A stretch of 64,000 bases of DNA, taken from contig OZ059897.1 in assembly GCA_964057225.1 (NCBI GenBank), positions 13,516,001 to 13,580,000 on the forward strand, in the 5' to 3' direction. The notes beneath the pieces were generated by a model that ran no database searches, had not been told where the DNA came from, and saw nothing but the letters and a program-made list of their open reading frames with translations. Below, piece after piece: positions 1 through 14,787 of this stretch. Positions within the stretch are counted from its first letter, which is position 1. Each line of letters opens with the position of its first letter. The stretch comes from Auanema rhodensis (Eukaryota > Nematoda > Chromadorea > Rhabditida > Rhabditidae). A program made the translations under genes and the position numbers.

Positions 1-544
1 CATTGAATTGCAATATACACTTATGAAGGAGACAAAAATTGAGAGAACTGAAAAAATAGGAATTTCCCAATAATATAAAACGAAGTCAATAATCATGATC
101 AACATTACCAACTGTTAAATAGTGGTACTAGTTGTTTTCTAAAATGTCTAATGCAACTTGAGCCAGAAAGTGATGAGTAGAAGAAGGTGATCAAATGAAA
201 AAAAAGCTCTTTAAGAAAACGTAAGTGTGATATCAAAATAATATATAAAATATTTTCAGATTGTCATCTAATAACCACAATGTAGCCAGAGCACAAATAA
301 AAGTTCACATATTAGAGAGCAATAATCGTGAAAGATAGTTATGAGAGTGAACAGATCTACGGCACACGTAGAAAAGAAAAATTTATTTTCAGCTTTTAAT
401 TAGTACATAATAATTTTAGAAATGTATTTAACATTGCGAACAGAATTACAAGGCAAGAACATCCACAACCATCGAACGAACCAATGTGAAAAGTACAAAG
501 TGAGAATAAGACGTTATAAAAAATATGAAATGAGTATTGAAAAA
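1..544. other. 3' flank of the thiolase paralogue
   Basis: This AT-rich stretch lies downstream of the minus-strand thiolase stop codon. A minus-strand AATAAA (plus-strand tttatt at 382-387) sits about 160 bases past the stop and is a reasonable polyadenylation signal. Apart from that I see nothing supportable here; the open frame that starts near 422 is the antisense shadow of the last thiolase exon. Confidence 0.5.
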
Positions 545-2157
545 TTATTCTGGTCTGCGAATAAGTACAGCCATAGCTTCGCCTCCTCCATTACAAAGAG
601 TTGCGATTCCAAGTTGACCAGGCTTAAGTGAGTAAGCAAGAGTGACTACAACGCGAAGTCCAGACATTCTATAAGAATATGATAAGATTTATAAAAAATA
701 TAATATCTAACCCAAGAGGATGTCCCAAAGCTACAGCTCCTCCTTTAACATTAACAAGATCTTGATTAATGTTTAAATCTTTAATCATATGAAGAACTGT
801 TACGGCAAATGCTTCATTTACTTCCCATAGAGCAATGTCATCAACAGACAGTTTGTTCTTTGCCAAAAGCTTGAACAAAGTAAATAAGAGGCAGGTTTGA
901 AAAAAGAAACTACCTTCTTAACGGCGTATGATGGAGCTGTTGTGAAATCGATGGACGGTACTCCAGCTTCGGCAAAATCTACAATCTCAGCTAGTGGCTT
1001 CTTACCTATAAAATGAAGCGTCTTCAATCATTTTTCAAAATCACAAAACCTGCTGGAAGTGCGGATTCAGAGGTTACAACAGCAGCTACAGCCCCATCAT
1101 TTAATGATGAAGCGTTAGCAGCTGTAATTGTACCTTCTTTATCAAAAACAGGTCTAAGAGTTGGAACCTATTAAAGAACCAGAAGTCAATAATTAAAATG
1201 CAGTAAATATTTAGAACCTTTGCCTCATTCAACTTCTTGTACTCTTCATCTTCAGAAATGTTAATAACACCACCACGTTGACTAATTGGAACTGTGATGA
1301 CCTCCTCGGAGAAGGCACCATTCTGAAAAAAAAAATTCAGCATCAAAAACTCAGTTCACAAACCTTCCATGCAGTAGTAGCTTTCTTATAACTGTTAACA
1401 GCAAATTCATCTTGTGATTGCCGACTAATTAAGCCTTCTTTGACAGTTTTCTCTGCGCAAAGACCCATAGGTGTTTTATGAATTACATCTTCAAGTCCGT
1501 CCTTTGCAATACCGTCCTAAGAAAATACATAGAGATAGAAGTGATTACTAGAGATTTACAATCATTTTCATTCCACCGTAAGGCATATCGCAACGAGGTA
1601 GATAGTATGGAACCTAAAGTTTCAAATATTGAAGAGATAAATTAATATAATTATACTTGAGACATATTTTCAGCTCCTGCTACCAGAACTTTACTTCTGT
1701 ATCCACTTTTAATAGACAAATACGCGAATGTCAAAGCTTTCAAGGAAGAAGAACACACTTTGTTGATTGTAACGGCTTGGGCATCAGGTGGAATTCCTAC
1801 AATATTTACATATAATTCATTCTATTTATGCGACTCCCACCAGCATTAGTGGCAATTTGTCTAGCTATATTCTGCCCACAATTAGCAGATAGAACATTTC
1901 CTACAAAAGTCTCCTCTATTTCACCAGCGGAAACACCTAATATTATCGATAAATAATGAATAACGTTAAAAAGGAATACCAGAACGACTTAGAGCTTCTT
2001 TGGCGGCTACGGTACCTAAGTACTCAGCTGAGACATTAGCAAAAGAACCTCGGAAGGAAGCAATAGGAGTTCTTACTCCACTTACAATATAAATTTTCTA
2101 AAAATGGAATAAAGGCTCCAAATGCAATTTTAAGAAACATACATCTGACGATGACAT
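545..2157 (-). CDS. acetyl-CoA acetyltransferase (thiolase) paralogue, probably cytosolic
   Basis: Thiolase II family enzyme that joins two acetyl-CoA to acetoacetyl-CoA, or cleaves it. I rebuilt eleven exons: 2143-2157, 1980-2097, 1841-1936, 1657-1796, 1560-1613, 1364-1516, 1218-1322, 1050-1167, 914-1005, 712-869, 545-668. They total 1173 bases, giving 390 residues, a normal thiolase length. Visible motifs in order are [14 protein letters not shown], the nucleophile region [27 protein letters not shown], the active-site His in GHPLGMSGLR, and the second Cys in CNGGGEA. The protein starts MSSSD directly before the core, so there is no targeting peptide and a cytosolic site is inferred. The ATG lies 13 bases after an ATTTTCAG acceptor, as expected for a trans-spliced downstream operon gene. 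It follows the kat-1-like gene by 341 bases. Confidence 0.9.
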
Positions 2158-2498
2158 CCTCAAATCAAACTGAAAATAATCCTTATCGATTAATCTATGT
2201 GTAAGTTAGATAAAGATACATGAAGGAATACAACCATTAAACAATCAACACGTCGGAAAATAAAAATCTATTGATCAACTATTAAATAAACAATCAGAAT
2301 TGAACATTAAAATGCACCTAAAGAAAGAAAATGGCTTTGCCATATTCTGTAACATTAAAAATTGAGCAAAACCTTTACAATAGGGCCAACACATTTCACA
2401 CAGAACTTGTTTGTATACATATAGGGAATGCGTAGGCAAATGTTTTAAGTCTGACTCGCTGACTTAATCTTTTTTTGCATCGAAGACAATATCACGAA
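2158..2498 (-). promoter_or_regulatory. intercistronic gap with trans-splice acceptor
   Basis: A 341-base gap separates two same-strand thiolase genes. Reading the minus strand, it ends in a pyrimidine stretch and TTTTCAG, 13 bases before the ATG of the downstream gene. In nematodes this layout is typical of an SL2-type operon junction. The operon reading is inference; no spliced-leader sequence itself is expected here. Confidence 0.4.
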
Positions 2499-4133
<1,635 letters not shown>

Positions 4134-4863
4134 TCTATAATAATAAAAATATAGATTGGCTGAATTTGAAAGTTCCGACGAAAATAATGGAACTAATGGG
4201 CTTTGATAACAGAGAGAAACTATCAATACGTCGTTGGTTTGAACAGAGCACGTGCGGTCAAAAAAGTAAAATACACGATACGAGAATTTACACAACTACC
4301 TAATTTATTTTGCGCAGAAACGTGTATGTGTGGATAGAATTTTATAAATCGTCTTTTTTTTACTTTGTTGCATTTTACACATCAATAACGATAAATTCAA
4401 CCTTGTAACCAGAGAACACTCACGATAAAAATATGTTGGATCATGAGAACCTCCTTAAAATCAATGCTTTGACAAAAACTCTTTATTACACAAAAATGGA
4501 GTTATGATATCATGTTAACAATTATGGCAACGTCCGTCAAGTCAAACGAGTGAATAAGAAGAAGTAACCGGTGAATACAATTAGCTTGAGAACGAAGGCA
4601 GGAATACAGAGAAGTTTAGCATAGGCAATATATTTACAAGATCTGATTGAACATCAAAATTAGATACCCAAAGAACGAAGACGAGAATGAAAATTGATGA
4701 AATGAACAGTAATTACAAAAATCAGTATAACTGAATACTTTATAACAAAAACCTTGAAGGATTATGAAGCTAGTTATGAACTCTACAGCCAACAATATAA
4801 AATAAAAGATAAGAAATTTTCAAGAGTTATGTGTCATCCAGGCAAAAGTCATGAATTGTTTTA
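4134..4863. other. intergenic gap between Rabin8-like and kat-1-like genes
   Basis: AT-rich spacer between two minus-strand genes. It should hold the 3' UTR of the Rabin8-like gene and the kat-1 promoter. The short plus-strand frame at 4754-4957 is the antisense shadow of the last Rabin8 exon. No other element is visible. Confidence 0.4.
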
Positions 4864-6600
4864 TTACAAAGATGGTCGAATGTTTGTCTTCGGCACGAAT
4901 CCCAAACCTAACTTAGCTAGTGACATATTCTTACGAAGGGTAATGAGATCGAAGTAAGAATCACGCATTCCAGATTTAATTAAACCAAGATGAAGGTAAC
5001 GAAGAAAAGTGAAATAGTCACAAACAGCAGCTAACTGAAAATAGAAAAGCTTAAATATTGAAAGAGATAAGCTAGTTATTTGAATTTTTTTTCTAAAAAG
5101 TAATTGAATATGCAACTTTGCTCTTGGTTATTTTGCATTAACTATGAAGTATAGAGCGTATTGTACGCGCAACTTCATAAATATATAAATAATTTTCAAA
5201 TAACCAGTATTTATTAGAAAAAATACGTGTCGATTTCATGGTTCAAACATTGTTTTTAAAATATTAAAAACTTACTCGGTTTCGGGCAAGTAAAGATATT
5301 TGATGCCATTGAGACTGAGGAGATGTTCTAACACGATAAGGGCAGAACCTAGATACTTGAGTAAGCGCGCAAGTCCTGAAATTACTTTTTATTTTTTTTG
5401 CTTAAAATATAAATTCTTTACTTGACTGAAGGTTTTTCTTCATTAACTGGTTCAACTTCTAAATAATTAGATGCCATTGAATCTAGAACAGCATCAGAAA
5501 GCTGAATATTCATAGTATACTCATTATCAGAAAAGTTATGAATATTTTACTTGTTTATTCTGGAACTCCATACATGGTCCAACTTCTTCTAATTGAATTC
5601 TGTCTACAAACGGGTGGTTTGTCGCTGGATGTCCGGCATCTCTCCAAGAGCAGAACTCTCCAAATAAAATTGGATCAACCTATTGAGAATTAAATTCGTT
5701 ATTCCGATCATAACAAAAAAAAAACCTCTTCGACAGCATCAGCCTCTTTTTGTTCAGCATCTCTTTCTCTCTCCCTATTTTCTTGTAAAGATGACGGCAG
5801 AGAGTTCGATTTTTTGTTTGTTGTTGATGAAGTCGATGAAGAAGTTTTTTTAGCGGATGAAGCTGAAAATATTAAGTACTTCAATGGTTTATTATAAGAT
5901 TGTACATCAAAAATCATTAACAGATTTCGAAAAAATATCACAAGACTGCTTTAACTAACCGGAATTGGATGAAAATAGTTTAGCCAAAGCAGACTTGTGT
6001 TCAGGTGATGTATTTTGAAAGTGATTTCGCCCCATACCGGGAGTTTGAACGAGGACTTTCAGGGCTGAGACTTCAGCTGTTAAAACATCAATCTGAAGCG
6101 AGATGTTTACAATAATACTAAAATATAAAATAACTTGTAATCTTGACTCCGCTAAAAGTTTTTCTGCCTTTTCTCGTTTTTCTTCAGCTGCATTAACCAT
6201 CTTATAAGCTTCCTGCAATATGGCATGAGAAATATGAACTAAACCAAGTTTTATACCTGGAATAATTTCTCTGTCAATTCTTGAACTTCAGCATCTACAG
6301 TATCTTGGATACGACTCAATTTGCACATTTTTTCATCTTTTTCAGCAAGACATCTGCGGGCAGCACTAAAACAGAAAATCAACAAATACTTGAGTTATTA
6401 TGCTAAAATAAACTCACTCAAGCTCATCCCGCATTCTCTGGAGTTCTTCACATCTTGGAGAATAGGGCGGTGGAGCAGGATCAAGTCTAAAATCAAACTT
6501 TCATAATTTTGTACAGAAATTTAAATTCTTACGGGAAGGGCTTCATATCCTTGCCCTCACACATAATGGCTAATGACGCGATATTAATAGTTTCGGTCAT
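4864..6600 (-). CDS. Rabin8/Rab3IP-like Rab guanine nucleotide exchange factor (Sec2 domain)
   Basis: Exchange factor of the Sec2p/Rabin8/GRAB family, expected to activate Rab8/Sec4-type Rabs in vesicle delivery and ciliary traffic. The spliced product shows, in order, a proline segment with PPPYSP, then the Sec2 coiled coil (ELTEKLFQEAYKMVNAAEEK, then IDVLTAEVSALKVLVQTPG), a Ser/Lys-rich linker, and the family C-terminal half: DPILFGEFCSWRD, a KTCALTQVSRFCPYRV segment like KKCALTGQSKSCKHRI of vertebrate Rabin8, and VCDYFTFLRYLHLGLIKSG ending in LRKNMSLAKLGLG. The exon at about 5276-5376 must be read in the frame giving CALTQVSRFC; the other frame is open but wrong. The ATG at 6600 is only the first Met of an exon that opens in frame after an acceptor (HVQ before M), so the true start is probably further upstream (see 14389-14540). 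Confidence 0.88.
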
Positions 6601-8075
6601 TTGAACATGCTGAAAGAAAAAAATTACAAAAATTATTAATAGAGAAAATTAAGAAAATATAAAGAAGATTTTCAAAAAATGATCAATAATGCTTTGTGAA
6701 TAAACTAATTCTATTTCCAATACAACTAAGGTCAAGCAAAGAGCGAAAAAACGGGAAATCGTTTAATGCTTTAAGAGATTCATTATGATGTTCATGACGA
6801 AAATGCTGTAACCTTACAACCTTGCTGAACGCTGATATTGAAAAACGATAAGAATTTTAAAAAGATTTTTGCTCCTGTTAAAGGTATAGCTCAGTAGTTG
6901 AAATACAATGATATGATCATTTTCTCGAAATGAAAACAAATGTTGAATATACTCAATCAGTCTATGCATAAGAAATGAAGAAGAAGGTGACAAAAAAACA
7001 AAATAAGGAAGTTTTGATCATCTATCTTAAGTAAAATAAGTTTTCAAAATATTTTGAAAAATATGATCTAAACTGCATGAAAATCAAATGCACTTTTAGT
7101 ATTTCTAGAAAGGTTTTTCTTTGACATTTTTGGACCTTTTTAGTCATTCGGTAGAGTAAAGCTAAGAATGAAGGCGTTGAAGGTTCAACAAATTTGAAGA
7201 CGATAGAATTGAAAGAGATTCTTAGATGTTGTTGTTGTTTTGACAACATGAAGACGAACACGATGAAGAAATAGGGAAAACAGAGGAAAAAAGAAAAGTT
7301 AAGAGAAAATGCTAGCAAAAACGAAATAAGACGGAGAAGGATTGGGGGTGAATACAAATAATGAACAAAACAATCTATTTTCTGAACCTTATGCTCTTTC
7401 CTGGTCAAATGCACGACATTTAGTTAGAATCTACTTCATATGGCCGTTGCGGATCATTTACAGCCTCTCCTGGCAGCATCTGGAGATTGGTAGAGCTAGC
7501 TAGTTGATGATTCCTTTGTCGTCTCGATTTTCAAAGACACAGATAGGATTCGCATGAGACATACAAAACGAATGACTGTGAAAGCAAACTGATTTTCACT
7601 GAGCAGGCAAAAAAACGTAAAAAAGCCCTGACTAGAGTTTACAAAAAGTGTTCTAGAATTGTAAAATAAAGAGAAATGAAGGACAAAAACCAATATAAAA
7701 TGCGGTTGACGGATTCACAAAAACGAGGCATGCATGAACTCATGAACGGAAAAGGGTTTTAAAATACGGAAAAACACAATAAATTGAAAAATCCAAACAC
7801 CACAAAACTATGAACATTGAGATGTTTTTTTATGAACATCAAAAAAACTCTAAATGGATTTTTCCTAATTTTCGAGAGACAGAATCTTCGTAGTGATTAA
7901 GGCGAAGTGTATGAGCAAGAAGGGCAAACGAAGAACATTTTGAAATCTAAAAGTACTACAAAGAAAAATAAATGAAAACCATGAAAGACATGAAAGATAG
8001 CAAAGATACAGACAAGGAGAGGTCATAAGTCACTCTTGAATGGGCAAAAGTCATATTTCCTATATAGGAACACTT

Positions 8076-8099
8076 CAGGTTTCCCCCAGAGGAAATCTG
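8076..8099. other. short inverted repeat (hairpin)
   Basis: CAGGTTTCC and GGAAATCTG can pair across a 6-base loop, with one G-T mismatch. Immediately upstream is the self-complementary TCCTATATAGGA. The function is unknown and the stem is short. Confidence 0.35.
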
Positions 8100-9747
8100 G
8101 CAAAACTGGGAATATAGGAGTTATTTTACTTTGATACAAATCAACTAAAATTTATGAGAGTATGCAAAATTAAAATATTGAGAACACGGGAAAGAGAAAA
8201 TAATAAAAAAATTTTAAAGCACTATTAAACATCAGACATTTTTAAAGTTTGACTACAGAATCGGAATATGATGTTGGCATCTGGAACCGGAAGCAGATTC
8301 GATTACGACTTCTGACAAGTTAATGAAAAAGAGATGAGAGACCAGCTGGGTTCTGTTACTGCAAGAAACAGTAAAGGGAATATAAGCATTTACAGCTGGT
8401 TCAAACAAGGCAAGAAAGCTCGGCAGAAAGAAGTAGAATAATACGAGAAGCAGAAGCTCCCGGGGACGAGAATCAATAGAATGGAAAGAGGCCTAGAGGG
8501 GGTTAGCTCCTCCTACTCGTCTTCTTCTGGATTGTTGGTGAAGCGAGGATGGAGATGACGGCAGAAGCAAAGGCAATTGCCATTTTCGGTTCGAGGAAGC
8601 TGCCTTCAGGCACTACGAACTCACTAATTAGATTTATGCAAAAGTTCTTAGACACAGACATGGCAATATATCTGAAAATGTAACTTTCACAATGACATCA
8701 TCATTGTAACAGTAGCTAGGATTGAAAAAAAAACATAAATGATAGCAAAATGAGCCTATTCAGTCAGTTGTGCCATCGAATTCTAATTTAGCTGCAGATG
8801 GTTGTGCCAACTAACTAACTAAGAAAGACAATATAAAATTCAGAAGATTAGATATATAGAGAAAGAGAAAGATCTGAAGTGGTACAAAGGGGACAAGTGA
8901 AAGAGAGAGTGTATATGGGTGAAATGAAGCAAGATAGGGAAACAATTACTTACCAGAGTGATGAGAGTGTGAGAGAAAGAGAGTTAAATTGAAAATAGAA
9001 CTAGATAGATACAACATGAATAAAGAGAATAGTTAAAGCTTAATCAAATGAAGGCAGTTGATGGGGTTACTTAGACGGATATAGATAGTGGAACAGAATA
9101 TGACGAGTTGTGATGTTCTATAACATACAAGTGAATACTATTCGACATAAAACAGATTTCAAATGGCAGATGGATTGACGTTATGTCCAAAATTCTAATC
9201 AGAATGAAGTCAAACTGAGTGACATAAATTGAATGGCATCAATATATTATTTTATTATATGAGAATAAAGAAAAATTAGCCAAAATAAACTAGAAAATCA
9301 AAGAAATATATCATATTTCTAGAGTAGGTACAATGCATGTCCTAAAATCGTGAGAAGAAACTGAAAAAAAAACAAATAGAAAGGAGGAATTTTAAAAACT
9401 GAGAGACAAACTTATTTAGTATTTAATAAAATGAATGAATGAGTCCCCCAAAGAAAAATTTTGAACGAACAATTATCCTCTATTCGTATAGTTCATGATG
9501 AATTAAACTTGTACAATTCAATAAAAAGTTATGAATATAAATGGAATAAACTTAACAAGTTGAAAGAGAAAAAAATCTTCAATTATATAAGATATTATGA
9601 AAATAGGAAGAAAAGTTTACAAAATACATATCAATCAAAATCAAGATGATGTAGGGAGATGGGCTTGCTATATCCGGTCAGCCAATTGCTGTTCCATTGT
9701 CTTTTCTCAACATTGGCTTTCAGTTCACACGACTCTTGTCCTCTTCG

Positions 9748-9830
9748 TATCTCTCTCTCCCTCCCCTCTCTCTCTATATATATATATCTATCTCTCTATG
9801 TATCTATCTCTCTGTGTATCTCTCTTTCTC
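9748..9830. repeat. CT/TATC/TA mixed microsatellite
   Basis: Runs of TCTC followed by TATATA and degenerate TATC/TCTG units. Low complexity; open frames across it are meaningless. Confidence 0.85.
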
Positions 9831-11100
9831 AATTTCCATCTTTCAATCTCTATTAACTTTCTAATCTTGTTCTAAAGGATGCATTGCTAATGCAAAGTTC
9901 ACATATTTTGGACAAGTAACAAAGAGTTGCCACATGTTTGAAGTAGAGTTAGCGAGTTGGAGAATGGGGTTGGTAGAATACGGTGTGAAAAGTAAATTAA
10001 AATACCCTTTAGAGTCAAAAACCAAGTTTAACACAAAAATGACCTCGTAGTAAAGGTTTTCCATAGGATCACAAAGACGAAGATGGAACAGGATAGAAAT
10101 AGAAGTACTAAATGGCGATCAGTTCATTCATTTCAAATAAGGATAGGAATACATAATAGAAAACATTACAATTGTATAGAAAAAACATTTCTTTAACCAA
10201 CGCTATGTGAAATAGGTAGGGTAAGAATCATATTATCTTCTGGAAACTTCAATTTTTAAAAGAAAAAAAGAAAAAAAGGAACAACAAATCAATAACAGAA
10301 ACAGAAGAATCAAATAGCAAAAATAAAATTAGTACTTTGGGGTGAGCTTAAATTATGAACTAGAGAGCAAACTATGAGGTCAACTGTAACCTGCAACACC
10401 AAACTCAAACTACATTAAACGAATTTCAAGTATCATTAGATAATTAGAAATGGCAATCGATTTGATATGTCTATAAACAGGTTCTTAGAAGCAAATCCAA
10501 TTTTTTGTCTATTTGTTAATAGAGCAAGACGAAAAGTTTTTTTAGAAAGTAGGTAAATGATCAAACATGATCAGTTATAACAAAATGATAAGAAATAACA
10601 ATATGTAATAAGATTTGATTTTCAATTTAAAAAAACAAAATACATTTATCGGAATTTGATTAAAGAAAAGAATGCATATTCATAAATATAGAAGTTTATA
10701 TATTTTTTCTATTTTCATGAACGAAACAGGAGGCATGACTGTTTAGTAGTTTAAGCTTTTTTTTAATTTATGAAAATCTCATGTATTAATAGGAACAAAA
10801 TCACATAGAGGTCAGTTGATGAATACATTAAAGCATTCAAAGAATAGAGGAAAACAATTGAATTTTAAATTGTAATTTTTCAAAACTGAGTAATACGACA
10901 ATAGAGTAAAGCGAATAGAGTAAATTGCAAAAGAAGCTTAGGCAAGAATTTAGGAGAAACAAAATAATTCTTTGAAACTAATTGACTAAAGGTTGCTTAT
11001 GAGAAAGATCATGTGGTATTAAATGATTTAAAAAAAACATTTGACATTGATAAATATCATTGGAAAAACGTATAAGAAAGAAATGAAGCAACAGCTGATA

Positions 11101-11108
11101 TGACGTCA
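11101..11108. promoter_or_regulatory. perfect CRE palindrome TGACGTCA
   Basis: An 8/8 match to the CREB/ATF site, in a locally less AT-rich patch within the putative Rabin8 intron. A match this short can occur by chance, so the regulatory meaning is inference only. Confidence 0.25.
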
Positions 11109-12771
11109 GTTGGGTGAGAAATCTTCCTCATAATTCACGGCACGAGCTTAGTTCAAAGTTTTTCGGCAATAGAAACACCACCTTGAACTTTCCCAGTAGT
11201 GAATTTCATTGTTTATAAGAACAACAACAGAAAAAAATTGAAAAGCACTGATGTCACCTAAAGCTTAAGGGAATATTTCATTAATGTTCATGAAAGTTCA
11301 AATTGAACTCATATATAATTTAAATGTTGTTTTCTTTGGAATTAATCTTTAAGCGATCTATAATCAAATATGATGATATAGAGATGTTTTTAAATCTAGA
11401 ACTTTATACTTTAACAATCAACTTTTTTAAATTTCATCTTTCAAAGTTCTATCACATGCTTCGTTTCTCATGAAGGACGTTAAATATATTTGTGGAACGA
11501 TGATTGTGACGAGGCCGATGGATTTCTTTCTTAATCATTAAGTTGAAAGCAAGTGAAACAGTTGTTCTTTATAGAACATAATAATGTATATCATATAAAT
11601 ATATGATAAGTCAAAAAAGAATGACAACAGGCAATTATCAGGCTATCTATAATATACTTGTTCATGTAATTTGGTTACTGATAAAAGTCGTTAGTTGTCT
11701 ATGTGTACTAAACTGATAATATTCGTCATTCATATACACATATACATATGTATATGAATGAATAGATGATATTACTATATGTATGTATAGTACATATAGA
11801 CACAGATTGTACATGTATTTATATGAAAATGATAATCATGAGACAAACTTTTAAAAAGACTAAACGAGGAGATAGTTTAAACAAATATTATTTTAAGAAA
11901 ACAAAAATTATGAAATATGAAAATATTGTTGAAAACATATGAATGTATATCAACGTCAGATTAGCATATTGTATGAGATTTTCAGTGACGTGACGCAAAT
12001 GCCGATTTCAAGTAAGAACATGATTCAAATGTTATTGGCATACGCCCGTTTGCATTCCATTAAATTTGAGAAAAAAACAGTTTTTAACAAAATATCTAAA
12101 ACTTAGAAGAAAAGAACAGTATCTCCTTACTAGATATGACAATAACTAGTACGCATATCCAGAATACATGGTGTACTATTGCAAAAACAGAAGTTTATGA
12201 AAGAAAATGAAAAAAAAAGATGTACATTCCGTAGACGAGATGTATGATGATAAGAAATTTAAATGGGAAAAAAAGACCGTTAGATAAAGTTTAAAATAAT
12301 ATAGACTTTGTATTGATATATGACAAGTATGTAGAACAACAAGAAAAGGCTAAAACTCTTATAGCAACGTCTTTAGCTAGACGGTGATGAGTTGAAGGCG
12401 AAGAACGACGACATCGAGGACGATGATGATGAAGAAGAAAGCAGGACAGAAAGACACGGAGACGATAAACCGGAATCGCAGTCTTAACCAACATAGCACA
12501 ACTAACATCAAACGCTTCTCGTTGTCAGACCACCTTACAGGCCTTCGGGGCTGATACGCAAGTCAAGAGAGAAGAAGGAGAACGAGGGACAAGTACCACG
12601 GATTGCGTAATATCTCTCATTGTTTCGCCTGCATTATGTAGCATGATTTTCTTTTCCGTCTTTTATGTATGGTCTTTCTTTCAGTGTTTTTTATTTTTTT
12701 TAAAACTGATAAAACTCGAATATGTAGCGAAAAAAGAACATACAAAGAAGGAACATACAATATGGATGTAG

Positions 12772-12796
12772 TATATATATATATATATATATATAT
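12772..12796. repeat. (TA)n microsatellite
   Basis: Uninterrupted TA dinucleotides, about 12 units, in the non-coding region behind the Rabin8-like gene. Confidence 0.95.
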
Positions 12797-14388
12797 CATA
12801 TTATATGAACACTACAAAATAATACTTACCACCGGTTCTTAACAAATGAAAAAAAACAACAAAGAAACAAAAGAAGTTTTGCAAAACACTTATATTACGA
12901 CCTTAAAATAAATAATTTTTTATATCTGATGACATTATAAATATATATGAGAAAAATTTTTGTTCAAAAAATAGACTTCAAATAGGTCAGGAGGACGATG
13001 CACATTCAATTATATACATCCTTTAAGTCGTCGGGGATGAGAGGCATTCATGAACTTTATAGACTGAACATGTAGTCTTATGGCCAAATGAACATTCAAA
13101 AAAATTTAGATTTTTTTCTCATCTCTATTCTCCAAATAAATTCAGTTCTTATAATATTTTTTTATAATTATTTTGCTTTCCCTATTTGATCAGGCAGTTC
13201 CATCATATCTGCCACTTGAACTAGGTAAACGACAAAAATCGAAGAACATCCGTTCTTAGTTAAAATCAATTATTTGTCAAATTAACATTTAATTTTTAAA
13301 TTGAAATTTAAAAATACAAGTCTGTATCAGAAAAAGATGAGGAAAAAGTGTTTTTTTTATTTATGTACTTAATTGAAAAAATCGAAACTTTTTAGTGAGA
13401 TATGAAATGATTCAACATTAAAGTTTTTCTAACTTTTTTTTAAAAACTAAGGTGGACAAGAGCTTCTTGAAAGATGTGAAAAGAAAAGAACGAGTATCTG
13501 TTTATATAAAATGAACATTGATAAATTTTCACCAATTGCAAAACTTTCAGGTCTTCCACACCCTAATAACACTTTTTTGTAATTCAACTCACATAATTGA
13601 AAAATTCACTCATGTTTAATAAGTATTTTTAGTAAAACAGAAAGATTAAATCTAATTATTTATAAAACTGTAGTACAATTTCATAAAGACACCGATGTGT
13701 GCCTTCTAAACTCGGATTATCCGTCCACCTACATATTTGACACCAATAATCGTAGAAACTTGAATTTGGTAAAATAAATTACATTAGTTTACACAAAAAA
13801 ATGAGCAAAATTGTACCTGATAGATACCGTAACTAATAATTTTACCATGTTTAACTGAAGCCATTTAGATTTAAAAGAAATAAAAAGATTTTGAGGACAT
13901 TGAGATTGGAAGGAAGTGAAATAGTATTTAAAAACTATATATTTAACTATATATGTTTATATAAACGTCATATGACACATAAACGATTGTATATGTAACA
14001 AACTACTCTCTAAATTAGCTACAATTGAGATTGAAAAATGAAATAAGGCACTTCTTATTCGATGATTCTCAATATAAAAAGACACAAAAAAACCTTTTTG
14101 AAAAAATGTATGAAAACGAGATTTGATAAAAAGAAAGAGAATGGTCGAAAGGATCGCAAAACATTCTTATATTGGACACAAAAATACTAAACATTACTAT
14201 ACAAATCGAACTGGTGAAAAGCAAATATCTCTTAAAATTATAAACAATTTGAACTATTAATCAGGGTAATCTTAAAAAAATAATAATGGATCATACAGAC
14301 TAGCAAACCATAACAATAAGAATTAGAAAAATAATAAAGAAATCAACTATTTAAACTTAGGAAGATAATAACATAAAATCGAACAAAC

Positions 14389-14540
14389 CTGGTTTATCGT
14401 CTGCGTTAAAAAGTGAAAACCCAAATTTTCTAGCGAGCTTCTCATTTCATTTCGGAATTTACACCAAGACCGGTTAGGACACGGAAAAACGGATGACAAA
14501 ATCTGGAGAAGACGGAAGGCTCAGAAACCGGGCACTTCAT
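14389..14540 (-). other. candidate first exon of the Rabin8-like gene, with upstream ORF
   Basis: On the minus strand this exon is bounded by TTTTTTCAG at 14541 and a CAG|GTTTG donor at 14388. An ATG at 14445 opens a 19-codon frame (MRSSLENLGFHFLTQTINQ) that stays open to the donor in phase 0. It joins in frame to the HVQ-M exon at 6600. A separate 32-codon upstream frame begins exactly at the acceptor (MKCPVSEPSVF...) and ends in a TGA overlapping the 14445 start as ATGA. The exon begins only 247 bases after the PTPMT1 stop, so the acceptor may be trans-spliced. The link to the 6600 exon rests on phase and orientation. Confidence 0.45.
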
Positions 14541-14787
14541 CTGAAAAAATCAACGTACGTTGTTCAGAATTGTGACAAATAATCATAGAAAACCCTCTAG
14601 CGTTTTGTTTGTATTCTATTGGACAGTTTTCAAATTGATTTGATTAGCATGCATTTTTAGCTAACACCGAAACTCAGAAGGTTTATCTCACAGATAACAA
14701 TCATTGATAAATTAAAATTCATTACTTTATAGGTTTGAGCAATGGGCTCATTATTTTCGAAAATAATGTTGATACTAACCAATTCTC

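Larger units (their letters stand above)
6601..14388 (-). other. probable 7.8-kb first intron of the Rabin8-like gene
   Basis: No recognisable gene lies in this stretch. The plus strand is clearly purine-rich (GA tracts near 8860-8990), so a minus-strand transcript would be pyrimidine-rich, as expected of an intron. It lies between an exon with a consensus donor at 14388/14389 and the in-frame exon ending at 6600. GC-richer islets near 7440-7500, 8456-8640 and 12340-12620 stand out and could be enhancers or alternative exons. Repeats are at 9748-9830 and 12772-12796. Intron status is inferred from frame and orientation only. Confidence 0.4.

Noticed and set aside
6889-6910. tRNA A-box-like sequence TAGCTCAGTAGTTG
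   Set aside because: No B-box (GGTTCGAAT-type) or acceptor-stem pairing follows within 80 bases.
7022-7414. 130-codon minus-strand frame upstream of the Rabin8 core
   Set aside because: Phe/Leu-rich translation of a purine-rich plus strand, not in splice-compatible context with the Sec2 exons and without any Rabin8 similarity.
12377-12487. Acidic open frame (LDGDELKAKNDDIEDDDDEE...) after a TTTAG on the plus strand
   Set aside because: No upstream exon or start; it lies inside the inferred Rabin8 intron and on the opposite strand, and repeated GA-type codons produce such frames easily. Kept only as a GC-richer islet.
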